Assembly: GCA_030681615.1 (NCBI GenBank)
Contig: JAUXSA010000178.1
Span: 1 to 37,077, forward strand
Source: Bacteroidota bacterium
GTDB taxonomy: Bacteria; Bacteroidota; Bacteroidia; B-17B0; Aurantibacillaceae
DNA: 37,077 bases
Direction of reading: 5' to 3'
Shown here: in pieces, positions 9,698 to 17,618 of the stretch
How the letters are laid out: the number at the start of each line of letters is the position of its first letter
Position numbering within the stretch: position 1 is the stretch's first letter
The notes under the pieces: model-generated
What the model was told of the DNA's origin: nothing
Databases searched by the model: none
What the model saw: only the letters and a program-made list of their open reading frames with translations
Program-made: the position numbers and the translations under genes

Positions 9698-10120
9698 ATG
9701 AAAAACTCTATCTTTCTTTTAAGTGGTATTTTGTTCTTAGGATTAACATCTTGCAAAACCAAATCAAAAACTGCTTCTACATCTACATCTACTTCAACAA
9801 CAAACACAAGTAGTGCTCAGGGAACTGTTACACCAACATCCGATCCAACAGTGTATAAAGGTGTTACCGATCAAAGTTGCGCGGTAGAAGTTTCATTCGG
9901 AAGTCCTGGTTCGGGAATCGATGGCGCTGCTTTTGATAAAGTAACTGCTTTGATCAAGAGTAAAAACCTAAAATCTACCTCAAAAAATATTGGCAGGGAA
10001 GGTGAAACCCGAATTTGCCTACCTTTATCAGAATTAAAAGAAAACGAAAAAAAGGATTTTATTGAACAGTTGAAAAAAATCGCTAAAGATGGTCAATATG
10101 TCTCAGTATCAATAAGATAA
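9698..10120 (+). CDS. Small putative lipoprotein with a Ser/Thr-rich linker
   Basis: Protein of 140 residues. The signal peptide ends with lipobox LTSC (Cys19), followed by a low-complexity Ser/Thr linker (residues about 24-50). The folded C-terminal part (about 60-140, CAVEVSFGSPGSGIDGAAFD and CLPLSELKENEKKDF) is not one I can assign. Expected to be anchored in the envelope. A strong terminator follows before pckA. Confidence 0.7.
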   Translation: MKNSIFLLSGILFLGLTSCKTKSKTASTSTSTSTTNTSSAQGTVTPTSDPTVYKGVTDQSCAVEVSFGSPGSGIDGAAFDKVTALIKSKNLKSTSKNIGREGETRICLPLSELKENEKKDFIEQLKKIAKDGQYVSVSIR

Positions 10121-10149
10121 AATACGTTAATAACCCCTTAAATTGTGGA

Positions 10150-10180
10150 AAAACGGTCTTTTTAAGGCCGTTTTTTTTTT
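10150..10180 (+). terminator. Rho-independent terminator upstream of pckA
   Basis: Nine-bp stem AAAACGGTC (10150-10158) with GGCCGTTTT (10166-10174), one G-T pair, loop of seven, followed by a T run to 10180. It ends the lipoprotein transcript 30 bases after its stop. Confidence 0.88.
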
Positions 10181-10181
10181 G

Positions 10182-10189
10182 TACTTTTG
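10182..10189 (+). promoter_or_regulatory. -7 promoter element of pckA
   Basis: TACTTTTG fits TAnnTTTG, 23 bases upstream of the ATG of pckA and directly after the preceding terminator. Confidence 0.6.
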
Positions 10190-10212
10190 CCCCGAACAAA
10201 TACTATAATATA

Positions 10213-11826
10213 ATGAACGAAATTGGTATAAAAGCAGATGGTGCCTCAGTTGCGCAACTTGGTCTTTCAAATGTAGAAATGGCTTTTTGGAACCTTCACC
10301 CAAGTGAATTGGTTGAAGAAACAATATTAAGAGGAGAAGGAGTTTTAACAGACGTAGGTGCGTTAGCAATTGACACCGGAGAATTTACCGGCCGTTCGCC
10401 AAAAGATAAATTTGTGGTGGTTGATGAAAATACAAAAGACAGCGTTTGGTGGGGAGATGTGAACAACCGTTTTGATGCCGATAAATTTGATGTGTTACAT
10501 AATCGTTTACTTGCTTATTTAGCTGGTAAAGAAGTTTGGATCCGCGATTCGTATGCATGTGCCGATCCTAAATACCGAATCAACATTCGTATAGTAAATG
10601 AATTTCCGGCACATAATTTATTTGCCAATAATTTATTCTTACGCCCAACCAACGAAGAAATTAAAACCTTTAAACACGATTGGTTAATTATTAACGCACC
10701 GGGTTTTAAAGCAGATCCAAAAATTGATGGCACTCGTCAACATAATTTTGCGATCCTTAACTTCACCAAAAAAATTATTTTAATTGGTGGAACAGGTTAC
10801 ACCGGCGAAATTAAAAAAGGAATTTTTGCTGTATTAAATTATATCCTTCCGCACGAAAAAGGTGTGTTGCCAATGCACTGCTCTGCTAACATTGGTAAAA
10901 ATGGCGACACTGCTATTTTCTTTGGTCTTTCAGGAACAGGTAAAACAACTTTAAGTGCCGACCCTAATCGTAAATTAATTGGTGATGATGAGCACGGATG
11001 GAGTGATACCGGTGTGTTTAATTTTGAAGGTGGTTGTTATGCAAAATGTGTTGACCTTACTGCCGAAAAAGAACCGCAAATTTTTAACGCTATTAAATTT
11101 GGTTCGTTATTAGAGAATATTGATTTTTATCCAGGAACAACAACGGTTGATTATGCAAATATTTCAAAAACAGAGAATACACGTGTAAGTTACCCTTCAA
11201 ACTATATTGATAATGCAGTTACACCTGCTGTAGGCGATGTGCCTAAAAATATTTTCTTTTTAACCTGCGATGCTTTTGGTGTATTGCCTCCGATCTCTAA
11301 ATTAACGCCGGCTCAAGCTATGTACCATTTTATTAGTGGCTACACTGCAAAAGTAGCGGGAACTGAAATGGGTATTACCGAACCAACATTAACATTCTCT
11401 GCTTGTTTTGGAAAAGTATTTTTACCATTACATCCAACAAAATATGCCGAGTTGTTAGGCGAGAAATTAAAAAAGAACAACGTAAATGTTTGGTTATTGA
11501 ACACCGGATGGGTGGGTGGTAAATATGGTGTAGGTAGCCGTATTAAATTATCTTACACACGTTCGTTAATTACAGCAGCTTTAACTGGCGAGTTAGATAA
11601 AGTAGAATATGGTACAACCCCATATTTTAAATTAAATTTCCCTAAAACTTGTCCTAATGTTCCTTCAGAGATCTTAGAACCGAAGAATGCATGGAAAGAT
11701 AAAGAAGCATTTAACCAAACAGCACAAAACTTAGCGGCATCTTTTGTTAAGAATTTTGAACAATACGCTGCTGCTGCAAACGCAGAAATATTAGCGGCTT
11801 CACCAAAAGTAGAAGTAACAGTTTAA
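10213..11826 (+). CDS. pckA: Phosphoenolpyruvate carboxykinase (ATP)
   Basis: Cytosolic enzyme that converts oxaloacetate and ATP to phosphoenolpyruvate, CO2 and ADP, linking the TCA cycle to gluconeogenesis. The 537-residue length and motifs match the ATP-dependent family: substrate-binding TGRSPKDKF near residue 60, kinase-1a/Walker A GLSGTGKTTL (about 239-248), metal site IGDDEHGW (about 257-264), and adenine-binding region near LNTGWVGGKYGVGSRI. It has its own promoter and is bounded by terminators on both sides, so it is monocistronic. Confidence 0.98.
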   Translation: MNEIGIKADGASVAQLGLSNVEMAFWNLHPSELVEETILRGEGVLTDVGALAIDTGEFTGRSPKDKFVVVDENTKDSVWWGDVNNRFDADKFDVLHNRLLAYLAGKEVWIRDSYACADPKYRINIRIVNEFPAHNLFANNLFLRPTNEEIKTFKHDWLIINAPGFKADPKIDGTRQHNFAILNFTKKIILIGGTGYTGEIKKGIFAVLNYILPHEKGVLPMHCSANIGKNGDTAIFFGLSGTGKTTLSADPNRKLIGDDEHGWSDTGVFNFEGGCYAKCVDLTAEKEPQIFNAIKFGSLLENIDFYPGTTTVDYANISKTENTRVSYPSNYIDNAVTPAVGDVPKNIFFLTCDAFGVLPPISKLTPAQAMYHFISGYTAKVAGTEMGITEPTLTFSACFGKVFLPLHPTKYAELLGEKLKKNNVNVWLLNTGWVGGKYGVGSRIKLSYTRSLITAALTGELDKVEYGTTPYFKLNFPKTCPNVPSEILEPKNAWKDKEAFNQTAQNLAASFVKNFEQYAAAANAEILAASPKVEVTV

Positions 11827-11850
11827 AAATAGTATCAATTATCCGGAACA

Positions 11851-11885
11851 AAAAGCCCTTGGCAACTGCTAAGGGTTTTTTATTT
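11851..11885 (+). terminator. Rho-independent terminator of pckA
   Basis: Nine-bp stem GCCCTTGGC (11855-11863) with GCTAAGGGT (11868-11876), tetraloop AACT, two G-T pairs, A-rich 5' flank and T run after it. It lies 24 bases after the pckA stop. Confidence 0.88.
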
Positions 11886-11935
11886 TGGTGTAATAACAAT
11901 TACATTTAATTTTCAAAATAAATCCAATTTATTCC

Positions 11936-12658
11936 ATGAAAAAAAAGGCTCATTTCATTTTATTGTTGACCTACTTTTTTTTAACTTTTCACGCGCAAAT
12001 ATCCACAGATTCTACTGATATTTTTGCCAATGATGAACAAGAATCAAAAAAAGAAATTGATATTTTTTTTTCAAAGTACAAGATTGGACTCTATCTTGCG
12101 GCAGGGCCATCTAATTTTCAAATGAAAGCAAACGACATTAGCCAAACATTATATGCAGATAGTTTAAGATCAATATCAAAGAAAAATGATATTGCTTTGG
12201 AGTTTGGATATAATTTTGAAAATACGATCAATAACACTATTTCTATAAGAACAAAGGTGACCTTACTTGGTGATGGTATTTTTATTAATTATGATAAGGT
12301 TACGGGTGCTGAAACGCTTAGTATTTATAATTTGTCTTTGTGTTTACCGATTAGCATGGTTTTGCAAACTAATGGGATAAAAGCAAGAGGTTACACTTTT
12401 TTTGGGCCATCTTTTGCGTTTGGCTTGGGTCCCGATAAGATAGTAAAAGATAAATATATTGCAAAACAATTTGACATTCCTCTTGAGCTTGGCTTAGGGC
12501 TTTCAAGAAAATTTAAAAAAATTACTTTATGCATTGAAGCGAAATTTTCGCAAGGCATTTTTAACCTCAATGCTAAGAATAAAACATTGTATGCACAAAC
12601 AATAGATAAATTGTATCGACAAAATGCAGTAATAGGTTTGATATTTCGTGCAACTTAA
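11936..12658 (+). CDS. Putative outer-membrane beta-barrel protein
   Basis: Protein of 240 residues with a signal peptide (about 1-21, ending in HAQ). The rest alternates polar and hydrophobic residues and contains segments such as YKIGLYLAAGPSNF, IALEFGYNFE, GYTFFGPSFAFGLG and LELGLGLSRKF, the pattern of a small outer-membrane beta-barrel (PorT/OMP_b-brl-like). The last strand ends VIGLIFRAT. I cannot name a specific function. It stands alone between the pckA terminator and a convergent gene. Confidence 0.7.
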   Translation: MKKKAHFILLLTYFFLTFHAQISTDSTDIFANDEQESKKEIDIFFSKYKIGLYLAAGPSNFQMKANDISQTLYADSLRSISKKNDIALEFGYNFENTINNTISIRTKVTLLGDGIFINYDKVTGAETLSIYNLSLCLPISMVLQTNGIKARGYTFFGPSFAFGLGPDKIVKDKYIAKQFDIPLELGLGLSRKFKKITLCIEAKFSQGIFNLNAKNKTLYAQTIDKLYRQNAVIGLIFRAT

Positions 12659-12768
12659 TATTTTACATTTACTCAAAGATTTTTCGTTTCCCGATAAACA
12701 TATTGATTTTTACAAAAATGAATTGGACGATATCAAGAATTTCTAAGAGAATGATTACTGTATAAACT

Positions 12769-12804
12769 AAAAAATGGTCTGCAATTTATATAAAACTGCA
12801 AACC
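12769..12804 (-). terminator. Rho-independent terminator of the PorE-like gene
   Basis: On the minus strand, GGTTTGCA pairs with TGCAGACC (plus-strand arms 12797-12804 and 12776-12783, one G-U pair) with a 13-base loop. Six T follow (plus-strand A run 12769-12774). It begins 26 bases after the stop of the gene. Confidence 0.75.
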
Positions 12805-12830
12805 GTTATCTTATTTAAACAATATATTAA

Positions 12831-14843
12831 TTAAAGTTCGGTGATCGTTAATTCAACCCTGCGGTTCAACTGTCTTCCTTCCGGATCATCCGTGCCGTTT
12901 GGTTTTGTGTTAGGTGCTACAGGTTGTGTTTCGCCATAGCCCTTGGCTTTCATATACGCAGAGACAATGCCTTTTTCTGTTAAGCGGTTAACTACAGCCT
13001 GTGCCCGTTCGTCAGAAAGTTTCATGTTATAAGCGTCGTCACCTTTACTATCTGTATGACCAGATATTTCTACTTTCATATTTGGATTGCTTTTCATTAA
13101 CAACACTAAATTCTTAAGCTCCACATTCGAAAGCGGACGCAACGTTGCCTTGTCAAAATCAAAGAAAATATTGTTCAACGTAATTTTTGATCCAACTACA
13201 ATTGGATGCATTTTTACAGATCTTTTAAATTCATAGTAACTCGATTGTTTTGGTATCTCCATATTCTCCGAATAAAACAATTGGTTCTCTGCCTGGTAAG
13301 TAATATTGTAATTTTTACCGGGTGTTAAAATAAATAAGAACTGTCCTGTTTTTGCATTCGCATTGTAAACACCTACAATTTCTTCTGTTTCGTTATCGGT
13401 AACAGTGATCATTACTTTTTTAGCCGGCATGCCTGCTTCATCATTTACGGTACCTTGTATCAATGTTAACGGTGTTTCTTTGCGTTCTAAAAAGGTAGCC
13501 ATATAATTATCTTTTTCTCCTAAGCCATCTTCGCGGAAAGAAGAAAAATAAGCTGTTTTACCATTTGGACTAACCATGTAAAAAATATCGTCATCTGTAG
13601 TGTTAATAGGGTAGCCTACATTAACCGGCTCCGACCAGTTGCCATCAAAAGAAAGCAGGCTGGAAAAAATATCAAAACCACCCATAGTATTATGCCCGTT
13701 AGAACTGAAGGATAATGTAACACCATCGGGATGAATAGAAGGTGCATCTTCATCATATGTTGTATTGATGTTGGCGCCAAGATTTGTAGCCTTTCCCCAA
13801 TCCCCATCTGATCCGCGTTTGCTCATGTATAGATCGACCCCGCCAAATCCACCGGGCTTGTTGCTTGCAAAATACAGGCTGTTTCCATCTGCGGAAATAA
13901 AAGCACTGGGTTCCCAATTTTTTGTATTGATATTGTCATTCAATTTAACAGGCTTGCTCCAAACATCTCCATCTAACGATGTAGAATAAATGTTTCCATC
14001 ACCCATATCATCTTTATAAATAAGAATGGTTTGTGCATCAGGCGATACACCTACAGTAGCCTCATGCCATTCGGTATTAATAGGAGCGCCAATGTTATGT
14101 GCTGCCGACCAGCCTGTTTTTGTTCTGGACGACATATAAATGTCTTCCATATAATTTCCTTCATTATCTTTTTCGCCACCAGTTGTTTGTGGTCGGCGCG
14201 AGGTAAAGAAAAGTGTATTCTGATCTGCAGAAAAAATTGCCGAATAATCTGCATAAGGCGAATTTACCGTATTACTTAAATTTTGAATTTTTATTTTTAC
14301 CGGGCTAGCCACTAAACGTTTACCAACATTACACATTTCCATTTTGCGGGTGGTCTCGGCAAGTAATGTTTTATCTGTAGCGTTGTTTTGTTCCATTACG
14401 TTTATGTATTTGCGATAAGCTGCAATGGCTTTATCAAATTCATAATTCCAATGGTAGGCATCACCTAAATATTTATAAGCAATAAGCGGTGCTTTTTTTT
14501 CTTTGTACGAACTGCCTTTTTGATCATTAGAAACAGAAGTAACCGCTTTGTTAAAATAAGCGATAGACTTTAACCTATCTTTTCTGGCGCTTTGGTAACA
14601 CACACCAATTTTAAACGCCAGGTTCATGTTAGTGGGGTCTTGTTTATAAAGGTTAAGATATACCGGGAGTAGCTCTGCATAAGCGCCTTTAGTGGATGTT
14701 AACGACTCGCTTTTAGTATCTGATACTTTTGAAAATATCTTTTCAGCGTCATCAAACTCTTTTTCAAAGTTTGCGCTTTTAGTTTGTGCTAAACCGGTTG
14801 TGCTTAATAAAAATGTGATTGCAATAAATTTTAATACTTTCAT
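12831..14843 (-). CDS. OmpA-family protein with TPR, PD40 propeller and regulatory-like domain (PorE-like)
   Basis: Protein of 670 residues with signal peptide (1-19). Domain order: TPR-type helices (about 30-165), a WD40-like PD40 propeller (about 190-440, repeats such as ADQNTLFFTSRRP, SADGNSLYFASNKPGGFGG and HPDGVTLSFSSNGH), a small carboxypeptidase-regulatory-like beta domain (about 455-530), and a C-terminal OmpA peptidoglycan-binding domain (about 555-670: NNIFFDFDKATL, EISGHTDSKGDD, RRVEL). This architecture and length match PorE, the periplasmic component thought to anchor the type IX secretion/gliding apparatus to peptidoglycan. Many genomes hold paralogues, so the exact role is inferred. 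The absence of other por/gld genes nearby leaves it open. Confidence 0.85.
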   Translation of the reverse strand: MKVLKFIAITFLLSTTGLAQTKSANFEKEFDDAEKIFSKVSDTKSESLTSTKGAYAELLPVYLNLYKQDPTNMNLAFKIGVCYQSARKDRLKSIAYFNKAVTSVSNDQKGSSYKEKKAPLIAYKYLGDAYHWNYEFDKAIAAYRKYINVMEQNNATDKTLLAETTRKMEMCNVGKRLVASPVKIKIQNLSNTVNSPYADYSAIFSADQNTLFFTSRRPQTTGGEKDNEGNYMEDIYMSSRTKTGWSAAHNIGAPINTEWHEATVGVSPDAQTILIYKDDMGDGNIYSTSLDGDVWSKPVKLNDNINTKNWEPSAFISADGNSLYFASNKPGGFGGVDLYMSKRGSDGDWGKATNLGANINTTYDEDAPSIHPDGVTLSFSSNGHNTMGGFDIFSSLLSFDGNWSEPVNVGYPINTTDDDIFYMVSPNGKTAYFSSFREDGLGEKDNYMATFLERKETPLTLIQGTVNDEAGMPAKKVMITVTDNETEEIVGVYNANAKTGQFLFILTPGKNYNITYQAENQLFYSENMEIPKQSSYYEFKRSVKMHPIVVGSKITLNNIFFDFDKATLRPLSNVELKNLVLLMKSNPNMKVEISGHTDSKGDDAYNMKLSDERAQAVVNRLTEKGIVSAYMKAKGYGETQPVAPNTKPNGTDDPEGRQLNRRVELTITEL

Positions 14844-15154
14844 TGGGATTTATATAAAAGGTTAATAATAAAAACAGGATAATTGTTTCCTGTTTTGGCG
14901 GTAGTGTTTACCATTGTTGTTTTGAGTGCATATATAGTGTTTTGGGGAGATCAACTATATGAGCATATATAGTGCCACAATTTTAAATAGTGAAATTGTG
15001 CTCCAACACTCAGTCACAGCCGTTATGAAAGTTTTTGAATTGGGATAAATAATGTGTGATCTATATTTTTTATCCCAAAACGGGCATTATAATGCTCAAA
15101 TAGGGGGGCGGACTTTTTGGAAATGAAAAAGCATTTTGTATCTTTAATTAAAGA
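14844..15154. promoter_or_regulatory. 311-base divergent intergenic region rich in inverted and direct repeats
   Basis: No coding sequence seen. It contains a perfect 9-bp inverted repeat AAAACAGGA/TCCTGTTTT (14871-14879 and 14888-14896), the 12-base direct repeat GCATATATAGTG at 14928-14939 and 14963-14974, CACAATTT/AAATTGTG (14976-14983 and 14993-15000) and TTGGGATAAA/TTTATCCCAA (15040-15049 and 15069-15078). The right end holds the promoter of the gene at 15155. The left part is the leader of the PorE-like gene. Confidence 0.6.
15116..15146 (+). promoter_or_regulatory. Promoter of the Cys-motif membrane protein gene
   Basis: TTTG (15116-15119), 19 bases, TATCTTTA (15139-15146), close to TTTG-N19-TAnnTTTG. 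The ATG is 8 bases downstream, so the leader must be very short. Confidence 0.6.
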
Positions 15155-15556
15155 ATGAATAACAAGATCCAAATAGAAAAACCCTGCTCAGAAAATTTCA
15201 GCAATATGACAAATGTTGCTGGCGGAAAATTTTGTGGAAGCTGTCAGACAAAAGTTATAGATTTTACAAAAATGAGTCTGGATGAAATAGAGAATTATTT
15301 CAAAACTAATTCAGAACAAAAAGTTTGCGGGCTTTATAATTCGCGACACACAAATACAGCATCGGCATTTACCGGCTTTGTAAATAGAATTGAAAATGCT
15401 GTATATAAAACAAGATTCAGAAAAGTAGCGGTATGGACGGTTTCAGTTGTTTTCTTTTTACTAAACAGTTATAAGTGCATGGGCAAGCGCATGGAACCTA
15501 TTGATAAATATGAACGCGCTCCGGTAAAGAACGATACTATCGTTAAACCTAAATAG
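15155..15556 (+). CDS. Small membrane protein with N-terminal CxxC motif
   Basis: Protein of 133 residues. The N-terminal 60 residues carry the pattern PCSENFSNM, GGKFCGSCQTKVIDFTKMS, then KVCGLY, a conserved Cys arrangement that recurs at the N-termini of many Bacteroidota proteins and looks metal-binding. It is not a characterised domain that I can name. A single hydrophobic helix follows at about 90-108 (VAVWTVSVVFFLLNSY), so the Cys-rich part is probably cytoplasmic. The tail is polar. Function unknown. Confidence 0.7.
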   Translation: MNNKIQIEKPCSENFSNMTNVAGGKFCGSCQTKVIDFTKMSLDEIENYFKTNSEQKVCGLYNSRHTNTASAFTGFVNRIENAVYKTRFRKVAVWTVSVVFFLLNSYKCMGKRMEPIDKYERAPVKNDTIVKPK

Positions 15557-15593
15557 CATTCGTAAATCACTCTGTAGATTGTCGTATCATTAT

Positions 15594-15625
15594 TTTGTAA
15601 ATTTGTTTTAAGTCAATTATCTTTA
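15594..15625 (+). promoter_or_regulatory. Promoter of the DUF1801 gene
   Basis: TTTG (15594-15597), 20 bases, TATCTTTA (15618-15625). The ATG at 15643 is 17 bases downstream. Confidence 0.6.
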
Positions 15626-15642
15626 TTAATAAATAATTGCAT

Positions 15643-16011
15643 ATGAAAGCAAATACTGTAACACCAGAAAGCGTTGATGAGTATATTAAAACCTTTCCGA
15701 AAGAAACTCAAAAATATTTAAAACAAATTCGTGCTGTAATAAAAAAAGCTGCGCCGAAGGCAGAAGAAGGCATAGGCTATAAAATGCCGGCCTACAAATT
15801 AAACGGGACACTTGTTTATTTTGCAGGTTATGAAAAGCACATTGGGTTTTATGCTACACCAACAGGGCATAAAGAATTTAAAAAAGAACTCTCTGTATAT
15901 AAAGAAGGAAAAGGTTCTGTTCAGTTTCCTTTAGATGAGCCACTTCCAATTGCCCTGATCACTAAAATTGTAAAATTCAGGGTAAAAGAAAATTTAGCAA
16001 AAACGAAATAG
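15643..16011 (+). CDS. DUF1801 (YdhG-like) protein
   Basis: Cytosolic protein of 122 residues. ATG at 15643 is chosen over a TTG two codons upstream. The sequence FPKETQKYLKQIRAVIKKAAPKAEEGIGYKMPAYKL and GYEKHIGFYATPTG are characteristic of the DUF1801/YdhG family, whose fold is known but whose function is not settled; some members are linked to iron or stress responses. It stands alone and converges on the VOC protein across a long hairpin. Confidence 0.88.
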   Translation: MKANTVTPESVDEYIKTFPKETQKYLKQIRAVIKKAAPKAEEGIGYKMPAYKLNGTLVYFAGYEKHIGFYATPTGHKEFKKELSVYKEGKGSVQFPLDEPLPIALITKIVKFRVKENLAKTK

Positions 16012-16106
16012 GTGATAGAACACAGATGACACTGATTTAGCTGATCTGCACAGATTTTTTTGATCAATGAAAATCGGTTAGATCTGTTTGATCTGTGTTC
16101 TATCAC
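16012..16106. repeat. Long hairpin with perfect 16-bp inverted repeat between convergent genes
   Basis: GTGATAGAACACAGAT (16012-16027) is the exact reverse complement of 16091-16106. The 63-base spacer has further pairing (CTGATTT with AAATCGG). The left arm starts directly after the stop of the DUF1801 gene and the right arm ends 6 bases before the stop of the convergent VOC gene. The internal ACAGAT units resemble those at 22382-22444 and 23281-23345. It may act as a two-way terminator but lacks clean T tails. Confidence 0.75.
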
Positions 16107-16112
16107 GTGAAT

Positions 16113-16478
16113 TTACTTTTCGTCTGTTGGTTCCCACAGTTCAATTTTATTGCCTTCAGGATCATAGGCCCAGGCAAATTTGCCGTAAGATTCGTTCATT
16201 CTGTTCTCATCTAACTTTACACCGGCAGCTTTTAATTGCTCATACAATTTATCAAGATCGCTTACACGTAAGTTGATCATAAATTGTTGGTTCATATTAC
16301 CAAAATAGTTGGTGTCGTTTTTAAAAGGTGCAAAAACGGTTGGACCAGCTTCTGTTTGCCATGGCTTAAAGTCCTGCACGGCATTTATACCAAAATGTTC
16401 CTGATACCATAATGCAAGGGCATTATTATCTTTCGAGCGAAAAAATATCCCACCAATACCTGTTACTAATTTTGTCAT
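16113..16478 (-). CDS. VOC (glyoxalase/bleomycin-resistance fold) protein
   Basis: Small VOC-superfamily protein of 121 residues. Paired beta-alpha-beta modules are visible: GIGGIFFRSKDNNALALWYQEHFGI at the N-terminus, and INLRVSDLDKLYEQLKAAGV with FAWAYDPEGNKIELWEP at the C-terminus. The terminal D-P-E-G-N-x-I-E-L-W-E is the classic metal-ligand end of the fold. The substrate cannot be inferred. Its start is 2 bases after the stop of the DUF4199 gene, so the two share a transcript. Confidence 0.9.
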   Translation of the reverse strand: MTKLVTGIGGIFFRSKDNNALALWYQEHFGINAVQDFKPWQTEAGPTVFAPFKNDTNYFGNMNQQFMINLRVSDLDKLYEQLKAAGVKLDENRMNESYGKFAWAYDPEGNKIELWEPTDEK

Positions 16479-16480
16479 GT

Positions 16481-17011
16481 TTAAGTTGTTTGAGGTTTTA
16501 CTTTCTTTTTTAAGATCAAGGCGCTGATAAGTGTAACAAGGATACCAATGGGTAGAATTTCCATATAGGTAAGTAGTATTATATATACCGGGTTTTTATA
16601 CATCTCTTTGTAGCTAGCCATTTCTGCTATTTGTTTATCTAATTCTGCCGCGCTTGCACCACTTGCTTTTGCATGATCAATAACATGGTTAGCGTAGAGC
16701 TCCATAAAATTTGGAATAAAAAAGTGTAACTCTATCAGCCAGGTAATTACATACATTGTAGAAGCTATAAGTGAAATAAAAAGACCAATTTTAAAGCCCT
16801 TGCCAAAAGTAATTACCCCATCGTTATACTTATCCCTAAAATTTTTAATCCCCACAAAAACAAAAGAGAAAGCAACCAGCATAGCGGTGTAACCCACCAG
16901 CATGCTTCCTTCAAAATTAGGATCTTTACTAAGCATCATCATGCTGATGAACATAAATACACTAATAATAACACCGGCTATTGAGCCAAAGACCAAAACA
17001 TTTTTTTTCAT
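16481..17011 (-). CDS. DUF4199 membrane protein
   Basis: Integral membrane protein of 176 residues with four hydrophobic segments (about 5-25, 34-54, 72-95 and 143-165). The arrangement, with the segment FGKGFKIGLFISLIASTMYVITW and a polar loop NHVIDHAKASGASAAELDKQ between helices 3 and 4, is that of the Bacteroidota family DUF4199. Function unknown. It is co-directional with the VOC gene downstream and the LuxR gene upstream. A -7 element lies 30 bases before its start. Confidence 0.88.
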   Translation of the reverse strand: MKKNVLVFGSIAGVIISVFMFISMMMLSKDPNFEGSMLVGYTAMLVAFSFVFVGIKNFRDKYNDGVITFGKGFKIGLFISLIASTMYVITWLIELHFFIPNFMELYANHVIDHAKASGASAAELDKQIAEMASYKEMYKNPVYIILLTYMEILPIGILVTLISALILKKKVKPQTT

Positions 17012-17040
17012 ATTTTTAAATTTTAATAATTAATACGCCG

Positions 17041-17048
17041 CAAAAGTA
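17041..17048 (-). promoter_or_regulatory. -7 promoter element of the DUF4199-VOC unit
   Basis: Minus-strand TACTTTTG fits TAnnTTTG, 29 bases upstream of the DUF4199 start. Confidence 0.5.
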
Positions 17049-17129
17049 AGCTGACAAAATGCGTTTTCCTTCATCCTTTCGGGTGATTTTAGTGCCTGAT
17101 CTTAGTTTCACACTAAAGTATGAATTTTT

Positions 17130-17618
17130 TTATTGTATGAGGTTCAAGCGTTTAGCTTTTTCAATAGCTTGTGTCCTTCTTTTAACGTCTAATTTTTCGA
17201 AAAGTTTGGAAGAGTGGGTCTTAACCGTGTTTAATGAGACAAATAATTTTTCGGCTATCTCGTTATTACTTAATCCGGCCGACATTAACTGCAAGACTTC
17301 CAGTTCACGTTTGCTGATCCCTAGTTTTTCCAGTTCGGTTTCGTTAAAAACAAAATCGGGATTAGAGGTTATAAATACCTCTTTTTCAACTTCTACAATT
17401 ACGGTTTCCACTTTTGGTTTGGCCAGTTTTAAAGCCAGCCAAATGCCAAGACCCATAAAAATAAGCGCTATGCCGCCAATATAAATTTCGAAAGAATGGC
17501 TAACTACAACAAAACGGTACTCGAGCCATTTAAGGATCAACAATAACAGCGCTAAAGAAGCGCCGTAAATAATAATGAGTTTATTTTTTCCTAAAAAAAC
17601 TGTTGACATTTGTTTCAA
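17130..17618 (-). CDS. Membrane-tethered LuxR-type helix-turn-helix regulator
   Basis: Protein of 162 residues. Two hydrophobic helices at the N-terminus (about 12-34 and 46-66) are followed by a short linker and a C-terminal GerE/LuxR domain (about 97-160: [51 protein letters not shown]). There is no receiver or ligand-binding domain, so DNA binding would be controlled at the membrane, by proteolysis or by a partner. The neighbouring DUF4199 membrane protein is a plausible partner, but this is inference from position only. An ATG at 17609 is an alternative start. Confidence 0.88.
   Translation of the reverse strand: MKQMSTVFLGKNKLIIIYGASLALLLLILKWLEYRFVVVSHSFEIYIGGIALIFMGLGIWLALKLAKPKVETVIVEVEKEVFITSNPDFVFNETELEKLGISKRELEVLQLMSAGLSNNEIAEKLFVSLNTVKTHSSKLFEKLDVKRRTQAIEKAKRLNLIQ

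Noticed and set aside
12648-12745. Short frame after the outer-membrane protein gene reading ...HLLKDFSFPDKHIDFYKNEL
   Set aside because: Starts only with a GTG inside the preceding gene, about 31 residues, no recognisable family and no promoter. Most likely chance or an unrecognisable remnant.
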